A stretch of DNA of 64,000 nucleotides, taken from NCBI RefSeq assembly GCF_001185345.1, contig NZ_KQ236743.1, positions 384,372 through 448,371 on the forward strand. Direction: 5' to 3'. The position numbers and the translations under genes are program-made. Below, one piece after another: positions 35,044 through 43,315 of this stretch. The DNA comes from Dorea sp. D27. GTDB taxonomy: Bacteria; Bacillota; Clostridia; Lachnospirales; Lachnospiraceae. Position 1 is the stretch's first letter. Each line of letters begins with the position of its first letter. Under the pieces are notes generated by a model. It worked only from the letters and a program-made list of their open reading frames with translations, did no database searches and was not told the origin of the DNA.

Positions 35044-35310
35044 TATAATGATATTTTGTATTACAAGAAGTTTTTAAGAAATTGAAATGACTATATACGC
35101 TATCATATATTGGTATTAATGAGCTTAGTGATGTAAATTAGCCACTGGGGCAAGTGAAAATAGGATTTCAAATGAAATTTCTAAAGAACTGAAAAAGAAT
35201 CTACCGACAATTGAAGATATAGAGAAAATGGCTAATCTTTAAAATTTCGAAACGAAGTGTTGTATAGTTGGGATTTGAATTAAGTCAAGGAGGTAAGAAT
35301 ACATTTTTGA

Positions 35311-35497
35311 CATGTAGTATAAAAATCAACTCTCACCGCATGTGGAAACCGTGGTTCTGCTGGAGAAGAATGGCTAGGAAATCAAAGGGTTTCGGGGATT
35401 TGAGGAGGATATGTAGGTGTGCTTTTGCGGTTGATTTTGGTGAAATATGTTTCCGATGACCGTGGTGGGGTAAGGGAAATGAACGTTTTGGCAAAAG
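35311..35497 (+). repeat. attachment site B between cassettes 1 and 2
   Basis: Left half from CATGTAGTATAAAA at 35311, core GTGGAAACCGTGGT at 35342, right unit to 35497. Reads in one frame as Y-K-N-Q-L-S-P-H-V-E-T-V-V-L-L-E-K-N-G-stop, a relic of an RlmD C-terminus. The rest of the 515-bp gap (35044-35558) shows only gene remnants. Confidence 0.85.
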
Positions 35498-35558
35498 ATG
35501 AAGTCTCTATTTTTATTAAAGAACCTATAAAAAAGTTAATATTTTAAAGGAGAAAAGA

Positions 35559-36950
35559 ATGAATTATTCAGAAACAAATTTAAATGAAGAAGAAGTGGCA
35601 AAAGTACTTTCATATCAAGAAAATCATTTTCTTGATATGAAAAGTAAGAGGATAAAACCAGCAAAATTGAGTGAAAATGTCTCTTCTTTTGCAAATACTA
35701 GTGGTGGAGATATTTATGTAGGTATAGAAGAGAAAAAAATAAAAGAGTTATCTTATTTTTCGTGGGAAGGATTTAACAATATAGAAGAAACAAATGCTAT
35801 TATACAGATGTTGGAGAATTTAGCTCCACTTGCGAATTTCTATGATATTTCGTTTCTTAAACATCCAAAGTTAGGCAGTTATGTTATGCAAATAACCATA
35901 TTTAAAACACAGGCAGTTATTTTTAGTACTAGCGGAATGGCATATGTTAGGAAAGGGGCTCAAAAGCTACCTATTAATACGTCCGAGAAATTGAAGCGAT
36001 TAGAATTGGATAAAGGTATTGTACAATTTGAAAATGAGATTATAAATGAAAGTTCATGTGAAGACATTTTAGAATCGGATATATATATGAAATTTATGGA
36101 TTCAGTGGTTCCAAATGTTGAGGGTGAAAAATGGTTGAAAAAGCAGAAACTAATACGAGATAATAAAATAATAGTTGCTGGTATATTGCTATTTAACGAA
36201 GAACCTCAAGTGCTTTTACCGAAAAGATCGGCTATTAAAATATTTAGATATAAAACTTCAGGTATTGCTGATAGAGATATGCTTGAGGGGCAACCTCTTA
36301 CAATTGAGGGATGTTTGTATGATCAAATTTATGGTGCAGTAAACACGACTAAAAAAATAATTGAGTCTATGAAAAAGTTGGGGGATAAATTTGAAAATGT
36401 TAATTATCCAGAAGAAACATTGCATGAAATAATAACTAATGCAGTTATACATAGAGACTATAGTATTATTACTGATATACAAATCAGAATATTTGATAAT
36501 AGAATTGAAGTGGAAAGCCCAGGGAAATTACCTGGACACGTAACTGTAAAAAATATTTTGGATGAACAATCGGCGAGAAATCCTAAAATTGTACGTCTTA
36601 TAAATAAATTTCCCAATGCTCCTAATAAAGATGTTGGCGAAGGTCTGAATACTGCATTTGAGGCAATGACAAAATTACGACTTCGAACTCCTATTATAAA
36701 TGAGATGAATAACACTGTGATGGTGGAGATAAGACATGAAAGGTTAGCATCACCTGAAGAAATGGTAACAGAGTATATGCAGACGCATGATGAAATTACT
36801 AATAGAGAGGGAAGACTTTTGACAGGAATAAAATCTGAAAATACAATGAAAAGAGTTTTTTGGAAATTAAGAGATAGAAAAATGTTAGAGCCTGTTCCAG
36901 GGAAACAAGGACCAGCATTTGCATGGCGAACACCAAAAGATATTGATTAG
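35559..36950 (+). CDS. cassette 2: AlbA_2-domain protein with HATPase-like C-terminal region
   Basis: 463 residues. N-terminal AlbA_2 (Schlafen-like, formerly AAA_4) domain: F-L-D-M-K-S-K-R then S-F-A-N-T-S-G-G-D-I-Y-V-G. Middle region L-H-E-I-I-T-N-A-V-I-H-R-D-Y-S with N-R-I-E-V-E-S-P-G-K-L is the HATPase_c_4 block of RecG-like putative regulators. A C-terminal winged helix follows. AlbA_2 proteins are nucleic-acid-binding regulators or defence components, and Schlafen-type domains can be nucleases. The exact activity is unknown. AAAGGAGAAA precedes the ATG. Confidence 0.8.
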   Translation: MNYSETNLNEEEVAKVLSYQENHFLDMKSKRIKPAKLSENVSSFANTSGGDIYVGIEEKKIKELSYFSWEGFNNIEETNAIIQMLENLAPLANFYDISFLKHPKLGSYVMQITIFKTQAVIFSTSGMAYVRKGAQKLPINTSEKLKRLELDKGIVQFENEIINESSCEDILESDIYMKFMDSVVPNVEGEKWLKKQKLIRDNKIIVAGILLFNEEPQVLLPKRSAIKIFRYKTSGIADRDMLEGQPLTIEGCLYDQIYGAVNTTKKIIESMKKLGDKFENVNYPEETLHEIITNAVIHRDYSIITDIQIRIFDNRIEVESPGKLPGHVTVKNILDEQSARNPKIVRLINKFPNAPNKDVGEGLNTAFEAMTKLRLRTPIINEMNNTVMVEIRHERLASPEEMVTEYMQTHDEITNREGRLLTGIKSENTMKRVFWKLRDRKMLEPVPGKQGPAFAWRTPKDID

Positions 36951-37017
36951 TATAAGATATGTTTATAATGGGATTGAGAATAATGGAATTGATCTGTCAC
37001 TGGTTTTGCAATTTTGC

Positions 37018-37110
37018 TATGTGGTATAAGAAATACCTTTCACCGCACGTGGAGACCGCTTGCCTTCTCGTGCGGAAACCTTGATTCCAGGCGGGGTTGC
37101 GGGATTTTTA
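37018..37110 (+). repeat. attachment site C between cassettes 2 and 3 (diverged right half)
   Basis: Left half TATGTGGTATAAG from 37018, core GTGGAGACCGCTT at 37049. Reads M-W-Y-K-K-Y-L-S-P-H-V-E-T-A-C-L-L-V-R-K-P-stop with no internal stop, unlike B, D and E. The sequence after it (to about 37210) is more GC-rich and no longer matches the shared 155-bp unit except for GGCAAAAG motifs. Confidence 0.75.
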
Positions 37111-37213
37111 GCGGGAAATGGAGTTGTGTTTTTGTGGATGGTGAGATGGATAAGTTTTCGCAGATAGGGGGACGGGGATAACGCCGGAGAGTTTGAAAAT
37201 GAGGGTTTTGTCG

Positions 37214-37295
37214 GGCAAAAGATACAATTCGGCAAAACCCTTACTATTTGGCAAAAGTGGATACAATCTGGCAAAAGATATACTCTGCGGCAAAA
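37214..37295 (+). repeat. five GGCAAAA motifs at about 19-bp spacing
   Basis: GGCAAAA starts at 37214, 37231, 37250, 37270 and 37289 (spacing 17, 19, 20, 19). GATACAAT recurs between them. Sites A, B and D each keep one copy at the end of the right unit. The regular spacing suggests repeated protein binding upstream of the RT genes. Confidence 0.6.
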
Positions 37296-37424
37296 CGCTT
37301 ATAAAGTCATTTGAAAGCACATTATCAAAAGGATTAGCTTTGAAATAGTGGTTTATGAATAAGAAGTGTGATAAAATAAAAGCATTATATATTCTGAAAT
37401 AAATGGACAAAGGAAGAAAATACT

Positions 37425-38741
37425 ATGGAAAAAATAATAGGTCAGATTGTTCGAAATAGTGATTTTCAATTAGGTGAAGATGAAATAAAAGAGAAAGTTA
37501 AACATTATATAGATGAAATAAAAGAAAAAAGATATGATTTTTCTAGTTCTTCTAAGGAAATATATACTCAAGGAAAGAAGAAAAGGGTTATCTACAGTTT
37601 TAATTCGGATAGTACAGAAAGTGTTATATGTAAGTATTTAAAAAAAAGATTGGATTATACTTTTCATATAAAATATCCAAGCAGGAATAAAATTATCAAT
37701 TCTTTGTTTTCTATATTGCCAGTTATAAAGGATTTAAATGATTTTGTTATTATACGAGCTGATTTCAAAAGCTTTTTTGATAGTATTATTGCTAAATATA
37801 TCTATGTTCAGTATTTAGAACAGTCAGCATTATCAAGAAAAGACAAACGACTCTTTGAGGAATATGTAGAAAATTTTAAATATTGCTATGCCGGTTTGTG
37901 TTTGTCTAATGTTATGACAGAAATAGTATGTCGGGACTTTGATAAAAATTTAAGAGCGAAATTAGAAACATATGGGGTTGTGTACTGCGAACGATATGTT
38001 GATGATATACTAATTATATTGAATAGTTATATTTCAGATGAAGATGTTAAGAAGCTAATATATGAATCAATTAGTGAGATATTTGGGAACTGTCCAGTGA
38101 GATTAAATGAAAGAAAGTATAGATATATTTGCAAGCGTGGAATAAGTTCATCGCAGGAATTTGATTTTCTAGGATATAATTTTACAATGAATTATAACAC
38201 AGCTACGAAGAAATTATCATTTTTATTTGGTATCACTGAGAAGAAAAGACAGAAGTATTATAATAGATTTAAAAAAGTGTTTTGTGAATATGCGAAAGAT
38301 CACAATCTGGAATTGTTTCGTCAAAGAATAAAAATTTTGTCAACTCGTGTGGTGATTACTAAAGAGTTAGGTAGAGAATCATTTCAATGGGTTACAAAAG
38401 GAGTTATAGCAAATTATAATGAATTGAGAAATTATTTGGATTATTTAGATAGCAATACTGAACAATTTTTGAAAAATGTATATTTAAATTTGATAACAGA
38501 AACAGGAATAGCTATGCCAGGCTTTTTTGCTGATTCTTTAATAGGTGAAAGTGTTTATAATTTATTTTCTACATTAAAGAGAAATAGAAGCACTATTTAT
38601 GATAATAGGATTGGCATTAAATTAAACGATTTAGTTAGTATGATAAAGAAGATAAATCCCAGTTATTATTGTGGGACAAAGAATTATTTGCAAATTGTGT
38701 ACGAGTATTTAGAATTGCTTAAAATAGAACAACGCTATTAG
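37425..38741 (+). CDS. cassette 3: reverse transcriptase 1 (DRT3a/UG3-like)
   Basis: 438 residues. RT motifs: A, R-A-D-F-K-S-F-F-D-S-I (about residue 108); B, Y-A-G-L-C-L-S-N; C, C-E-R-Y-V-D-D-I with both catalytic Asp. No maturase, endonuclease or retron-type thumb is recognised. Not a group II intron protein. Size and pairing with a second, larger RT match DRT type 3 defence, in which two unrelated-group RTs (UG3, UG8) act with a non-coding RNA. Its stop codon lies inside a hairpin (CGCTATTAG/CTAATAGCG). AAAGGAAG precedes the ATG. Confidence 0.8.
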   Translation: MEKIIGQIVRNSDFQLGEDEIKEKVKHYIDEIKEKRYDFSSSSKEIYTQGKKKRVIYSFNSDSTESVICKYLKKRLDYTFHIKYPSRNKIINSLFSILPVIKDLNDFVIIRADFKSFFDSIIAKYIYVQYLEQSALSRKDKRLFEEYVENFKYCYAGLCLSNVMTEIVCRDFDKNLRAKLETYGVVYCERYVDDILIILNSYISDEDVKKLIYESISEIFGNCPVRLNERKYRYICKRGISSSQEFDFLGYNFTMNYNTATKKLSFLFGITEKKRQKYYNRFKKVFCEYAKDHNLELFRQRIKILSTRVVITKELGRESFQWVTKGVIANYNELRNYLDYLDSNTEQFLKNVYLNLITETGIAMPGFFADSLIGESVYNLFSTLKRNRSTIYDNRIGIKLNDLVSMIKKINPSYYCGTKNYLQIVYEYLELLKIEQRY

Positions 38742-38928
38742 TTAGACTAATAGCGCTATTCCTCAGTGCAACATAACTTTTTCCAAAAGGAAAAGCAACC
38801 CTGCAATGCTAACGTGTGCAACATATGGCTCTATCGCATTATGTACGGAGTGCATTTGCAATAGACATATGAAACTTTGGTGTAATACCACCATATAGAT
38901 ATTATGTACAATTTTGGAGGAAAAGTCA
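38733..38928 (+). ncRNA. candidate structured RNA between the two RT genes
   Basis: No ORF. Hairpins in order: CGCTATTAG (from about 38733, overlapping the stop) with CTAATAGCG; TTTTCC/GGAAAA near 38780-38797; and a longer bulged stem near 38822-38873 in which CATATG, TCTAT and GC pair with GC, ATAGA and CATATG. In the characterised DRT3 systems the RT pair needs a ncRNA, so this is the natural place to look. No obvious (AC)n or (GT)n template stretch is seen beyond GTGTG. Confidence 0.45.
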
Positions 38929-40989
38929 ATGGGGCTAAACAATATAAAAAGAAATAGTCTGGATTATATTTTGTCAGATTTGCTACCTGTCGAGTTACCA
39001 GAATTATATACCCATAAATATTTTTATGAGTATTTGATTCAGCATAATAAAGAGGTTCAGAAAATTATAGAAAAGATGACAGCCAATAAGAATGATATTG
39101 CGTCAAGTAAAAAAATGTTTGAAGCTCCAGGATGGATTTCTATGCCATTAAAATATACTATAGCTAAGAACTTAGAGGCTGATAGAGAATTAAATATTAT
39201 TCAGCCAATAGCTATATTGGAGTTATTTTTGTTTGTAACGATATATCAGAAAGAAATTCTTAATTACATGGAAAAAAATAGTGCTTTTTCCTTACGGTAT
39301 CATAGAAAAAATAATGATCTATACTATAAACAAAGAACAAAATCGCTTACGAAATATTTTGATGAAACATCCAAAACAGTAGGTAAGTCTGTTTTACAGC
39401 AAACAGGGGTATACTTTGACATAGGGCCTTTTCAATCAATTTCATCTTTTACTAAATCTGATTTATGGTTTGCATTAAATAGAAAGTATCAATATTTTGC
39501 CAGAACAGATTTTAAATCATGTTTTGATAGTGTATATACCCATACATTTAAGTGGCTAATTGGAAAAGATGTTAATGATACTAAAGATTTTACGAATGTT
39601 AATATATTTACGACTATTGATAGAATATTACAAAATATAAATGCACGAACATCCAATGGTATAATAATCGGGCCTGAATTTTCAAGAATGATAGCGGAAA
39701 TTTTGTTAGAAGGCATAGATACCACAGTTATGAATTCGCTGTATGTAGAAGGATATAAAAAGGATGTAGAATATGTAGTGCTTAGATATGTTGATGATAT
39801 ATTTATATTTGGCGAATCGGAAATGTTAATAGATATTATTTTGAAGCGCTATGAAGAAGTAGCAAGAAAATATATGTTAAGTTTAAATGAGGCAAAGTTA
39901 ACAAAAGAAAAAATACCATTTGTGCTTGATGTATGGTTAAAGGAAACCAGTCTATTTGTTACTCAAACCAGTAATGTTTTATTTTATACTGAGGATGAAA
40001 GAAAGCTATATATAGATAAAAAGAAACAGGAGTTGCAGGAAAATGCTTCACATGAAAATAGTGAGGATACAGTTGTCCCTCATATGTTTAAAGCTAGGGT
40101 ATTTCGTGGACTAAAACCTACATTGATGACAAAATTTAATGAATTAATATGTTACTATCCTAAAAAGACAAAAACTATAGTGTCTTATACCTTTGGTATG
40201 GTGATAAATAAAATTGAGCGAAGTAGGAATAAGTCAAGAATATTCAGGCAAAATGTTTCTCCTAATACTATATATTCTTTTTTGGACTATATTTTTTATG
40301 TGTATTCATTTTATACGGATTTTATGAACACACAGAGATTACTATCTGTTATTAGCTATATAAATGACGAAACGGAATTTTTAGATTCGACAGATGTATT
40401 TCAGAAACTAATATCTAAATATGCTGTTGTATTTGAGAAATCTAATATAAATGATGTGGTAAATCTAATTTTACTTTGTTCAGAAAAAGGGATAGAAATA
40501 CCGTATAGACAAGAATGTAAAATTGAAGAAAAGATTAAAAAGGAAGATAATCCTATACTATTTGCTACATACTTAATATATGCAAAATATGATTCGATTT
40601 ATTTTGAAAAAATATTGAATGAAATTGAGAAAATTTTAGAACTTAAATTGGATGCTATATTAAAAAAAGATAACATACTTACATACAGAGAATTTTGGTG
40701 GATTATAATTTTCAATAAATGCCCCTTTATTAAAGGAGCATTGCAAAATAAGTTTGATATACTAATTGCCAATAGATTTTCATTAACAGTTACTGATTCC
40801 TCAAATGCAGTTAATATTTGTACACATCTTTTAGGGGATTTTTTCTTGAACAGTAGCAAACAATTTTTCGAATGGGATATATCAAGGAGAAGTTTTCTTA
40901 AGGAAATTACGTTTAAAACATATGAAAGAAGTGTATTTAAGAATTACAAATTCAATTATAATTTTATGGAGTTTAATAGTTTGGAGTGA
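38929..40989 (+). CDS. cassette 3: reverse transcriptase 2 (DRT3b/UG8-like)
   Basis: 686 residues from ATG 38929 behind TTGGAGGAAAA. RT motifs: A, A-R-T-D-F-K-S-C-F-D-S-V (about residue 195); B, G-I-I-I-G-P-E-F-S-R-M-I-A-E; C, L-R-Y-V-D-D-I-F-I-F. The remaining ~400 C-terminal residues are helical, without recognised nuclease or toxin motifs, like the long C-terminal extension of UG8 proteins. Same strand as RT1, 187 bp apart. I infer antiphage DNA synthesis by an RT pair; phage targets cannot be told. Confidence 0.78.
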   Translation: MGLNNIKRNSLDYILSDLLPVELPELYTHKYFYEYLIQHNKEVQKIIEKMTANKNDIASSKKMFEAPGWISMPLKYTIAKNLEADRELNIIQPIAILELFLFVTIYQKEILNYMEKNSAFSLRYHRKNNDLYYKQRTKSLTKYFDETSKTVGKSVLQQTGVYFDIGPFQSISSFTKSDLWFALNRKYQYFARTDFKSCFDSVYTHTFKWLIGKDVNDTKDFTNVNIFTTIDRILQNINARTSNGIIIGPEFSRMIAEILLEGIDTTVMNSLYVEGYKKDVEYVVLRYVDDIFIFGESEMLIDIILKRYEEVARKYMLSLNEAKLTKEKIPFVLDVWLKETSLFVTQTSNVLFYTEDERKLYIDKKKQELQENASHENSEDTVVPHMFKARVFRGLKPTLMTKFNELICYYPKKTKTIVSYTFGMVINKIERSRNKSRIFRQNVSPNTIYSFLDYIFYVYSFYTDFMNTQRLLSVISYINDETEFLDSTDVFQKLISKYAVVFEKSNINDVVNLILLCSEKGIEIPYRQECKIEEKIKKEDNPILFATYLIYAKYDSIYFEKILNEIEKILELKLDAILKKDNILTYREFWWIIIFNKCPFIKGALQNKFDILIANRFSLTVTDSSNAVNICTHLLGDFFLNSSKQFFEWDISRRSFLKEITFKTYERSVFKNYKFNYNFMEFNSLE

Positions 40990-41028
40990 GAAATTGTTAT
41001 TTATTAATTTACTTTAGACTAAATGAAG

Positions 41029-41096
41029 AGGGGTAAATATCTCAAAAAGGGTAAAAGGGGTGAAAAGATATAAAAAGGGGTAAGAGGGGTAAAAAT
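41029..41096 (+). repeat. five AGGGGTAA-type direct repeats after RT2
   Basis: GGGGTAAA at 41030, GGGTAAA at 41049, GGGGTGAA at 41057, GGGGTAAG at 41077 and GGGGTAAA at 41086, separated by A-rich spacers. No stem. Lies between RT2 and site D, in a 470-bp gap otherwise without a gene. Confidence 0.6.
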
Positions 41097-41141
41097 CCAA
41101 ACTTGGCACTCTATAACAAAACGAAGGGGAGAACCTTTTGC

Positions 41142-41326
41142 CATGTAGTATAAAAGACAACTTTCACCGCATGTTGAAACCGTCGTGCTTCTGGCACGAA
41201 AAGCCCAGTAAATCAAAGGGTTTCGGGGTTTTTCTTGAAATGTGTAGGTGTGCTTTTGGGGTGTTTTGAGTAAAATATGTTTCCTATTACTGGGGTGGGG
41301 AAGGAAAATGAACGTTTTGGCAAAAG
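41142..41326 (+). repeat. attachment site D between cassettes 3 and 4
   Basis: Left half CATGTAGTATAAAAG at 41142, core GTTGAAACCGTCGT at 41173, right unit to 41326 ending GGCAAAAG. Frame reads L-S-P-H-V-E-T-V-V-L-L-A-R-K-A-Q-stop. The right unit is closest to that of site A. Confidence 0.85.
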
Positions 41327-41460
41327 AGAAAATGAATGCAATTACGGAAACGATTGGAAAAAGTCGCTGCGTGGGGATTAACTTAAGCTAGAGTTTATTT
41401 GATAAGATATAGAAGTGAAGCAATAAAAGAATATAATATTGTATAAGAAGGGTGGAGCGT

Positions 41461-42309
41461 ATGCCTGTTATTGGAGATTCATCAGCAATTTTGGAATTTG
41501 AAAAAATGCTTCCTCAACATCAAGCAGCTATTACATTAATGAATTCTGTACTACAGAATCCGTTAGTAGATAAAGTTAATTGGCTAGATTTAGCATGTGG
41601 AAAAGGACAGATAATTTCTCAGCTAAATGAAAATTTAACATTAGAAAATAGAAAGAAAATTACTTATTATGGCTATGATATAAATGTTGATTACACTAAG
41701 ATAGTGAGTAAAATAGCCGATAATCTCAACTTTATGGATTATGTCATACATATTGGAGATTTGTCATCATTTGATAATATCTTACCAAAGGACTTAAAGT
41801 TTGATTTTATAACTTGTACAAATGTAACTCATGAAATTCATCCACAGAAATTTTTAGAAATAATACTTGGAGTAATAAAGAGACTCAATGCATATGGGCA
41901 GTTATTTCTTTATGATATGGAATCTTTATCAAATCCAGAATTAGGAGCATTGCCCCTAAAAGCGAGTGATATAAAAAGACTAGTTGAAACAATTTTAAGA
42001 GTGGCAGGAAGTGATTTTAAAGTATGTCCATCTACATGGTCACATAGAACATGTAAAGGATGGTCGCTCGTTATTAATCGCAATTATTTAGGAGTTAGTA
42101 ATGATAATTTTGTGAAATCTACTACAAAAATTTTAGATGCCCTTCATAATGAAATAGGTATGATGTTAAATATGAAGTTAACTGAATGCAAACAGGTACT
42201 AGATACATTTACATCATATGGAACAGAAACAAGTGATGAAGAAGAACAAAAGATGACATCTCTGTACGAATTTTGGTCTTTACATAAAGCATTGGAGGAT
42301 TTGATATGA
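41461..42309 (+). CDS. cassette 4: class I SAM-dependent methyltransferase
   Basis: 282 residues from ATG 41461 (AAGGGTGGAG upstream). SAM motif I W-L-D-L-A-C-G-K-G (about residue 45), then Y-G-Y-D-I-N and I-T-C-T-N-V-T-H-E-I as the later motifs. No DNA target-recognition domain is seen and there is no N-P-P-Y or D-P-P-Y motif, so it is not a typical DNA-adenine enzyme. C-terminal ~90 residues are helical and unassigned. It overlaps the TIR/Mrr gene by ATGA, so the two are made together. Role in the pair (regulator, tRNA/nucleotide modifier or self-protection) is unknown. Confidence 0.75.
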   Translation: MPVIGDSSAILEFEKMLPQHQAAITLMNSVLQNPLVDKVNWLDLACGKGQIISQLNENLTLENRKKITYYGYDINVDYTKIVSKIADNLNFMDYVIHIGDLSSFDNILPKDLKFDFITCTNVTHEIHPQKFLEIILGVIKRLNAYGQLFLYDMESLSNPELGALPLKASDIKRLVETILRVAGSDFKVCPSTWSHRTCKGWSLVINRNYLGVSNDNFVKSTTKILDALHNEIGMMLNMKLTECKQVLDTFTSYGTETSDEEEQKMTSLYEFWSLHKALEDLI

Positions 42310-43136
42310 GTTCTGTTTTTATTTCTTATTCATACGCAGATATATTAGCAAGAAATATCGTAGAAGGTTTGAAAAAATCAACTATAGAAAATCTTGCTAT
42401 ACTAACAACATACCAAGGGATTGGAGGTAATAATCCAGAAACACAATTATTTGACGCTATTAGAAAATGTGATTATTTTGTTTGTATATTTGATAATTAT
42501 AGTCCGAATGTTATGCTTGAATTAGGATATGCATTGGGGAGAAATAAGAATATTATTTTGGTTGGAGATTATAATGAGATCCCTTTTGATTTGCGAAACT
42601 TTGACTATATAAAGAGGAATGAAAATATAAGTGATGTATTAATGGAATTGAACAAACGGATATATTCCAGCGAGATATTACCCAAAGAAGTTATTTGTTA
42701 TAAAGATTATAAAGAAAATATTTTACATGCTTTGAACGAACAAGAATTTTTAGATGGTTTGAGTTATAGAGATTTTGAAGAATTGATTTATGAATATTTA
42801 AAAGCACAAAACTTGCCTGTAAATTATCAACCATTAACCAGAGATAGAGGATACCATTTTTTACTTCCAACAATGAATTGTATCATTGAAATAAAGAAAT
42901 ATAGTAAAAATAATAAAATATCGTTATCTGTGATTAGAGCATTGTTAGGAACAATGGTTGAAAACAATATGAGCAAAGGAATTATAATTTCAAGCTCTGG
43001 TTTTACACAATCAGCAATAAATTTTGTTCAAAACTTAAAACAGAAGATAGTATTGTTATCACTGGATGATTTGTTAAAGATTGATGGTAATTTTGTTTCT
43101 TTTATAATGAGGGAATATGAAAATCAACCTTTTTGA
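42306..43136 (+). CDS. cassette 4: TIR-like domain fused to Mrr-like endonuclease domain
   Basis: 276 residues. N-terminal TIR-like domain (1-125): V-F-I-S-Y-S-Y-A-D and the N-V-M-L-E-L-G-Y-A-L-G block, whose Glu is the catalytic position in TIR NADases and related folds. C-terminal domain (about 150-265) resembles Mrr/restriction endonuclease type IV: D-F-E-E-L-I-Y-E-Y-L, then I-I-E-I-K-K as the E-x-K half of a PD-(D/E)xK site; the usual preceding Asp appears to be His or is displaced. The fusion suggests a sensor/effector of antiphage immunity with NAD or DNA as target. It starts within the methyltransferase stop. Confidence 0.75.
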   Translation: MSSVFISYSYADILARNIVEGLKKSTIENLAILTTYQGIGGNNPETQLFDAIRKCDYFVCIFDNYSPNVMLELGYALGRNKNIILVGDYNEIPFDLRNFDYIKRNENISDVLMELNKRIYSSEILPKEVICYKDYKENILHALNEQEFLDGLSYRDFEELIYEYLKAQNLPVNYQPLTRDRGYHFLLPTMNCIIEIKKYSKNNKISLSVIRALLGTMVENNMSKGIIISSSGFTQSAINFVQNLKQKIVLLSLDDLLKIDGNFVSFIMREYENQPF

Positions 43137-43315
43137 TAATTATCTAATATAGTTATTAATCATCATAGTATATATAAAGTGGATGAGAGCATTTCAACGA
43201 TTTCTATTCTGATAGAAAGGGGTTTAATGCTATAAACATTAAATGCGGCGACTGTTATAGTTCTAGCCAGGAGAATAGGCAAATAAATGTTGATGAGGTA
43301 AGTTTATACTTATAC

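Noticed and set aside
35268..35459. 63-codon open frame across site B
   Set aside because: It reads through the attachment site in a frame different from the rlmD-relic frame, has no homology I can see, and exists only because the repeat is free of stops there.
37425..40989. Group II intron or retron origin of the RT genes
   Set aside because: No maturase or HNH domain, no intron boundary or domain V-like sequence seen, and two adjacent large RTs do not fit a retron with its msr-msd.
41019..41216. 65-codon reverse-strand frame over the GGGGTAA repeats and site D
   Set aside because: Made of the repeat and att sequence read backwards; no ribosome site and no plausible protein.
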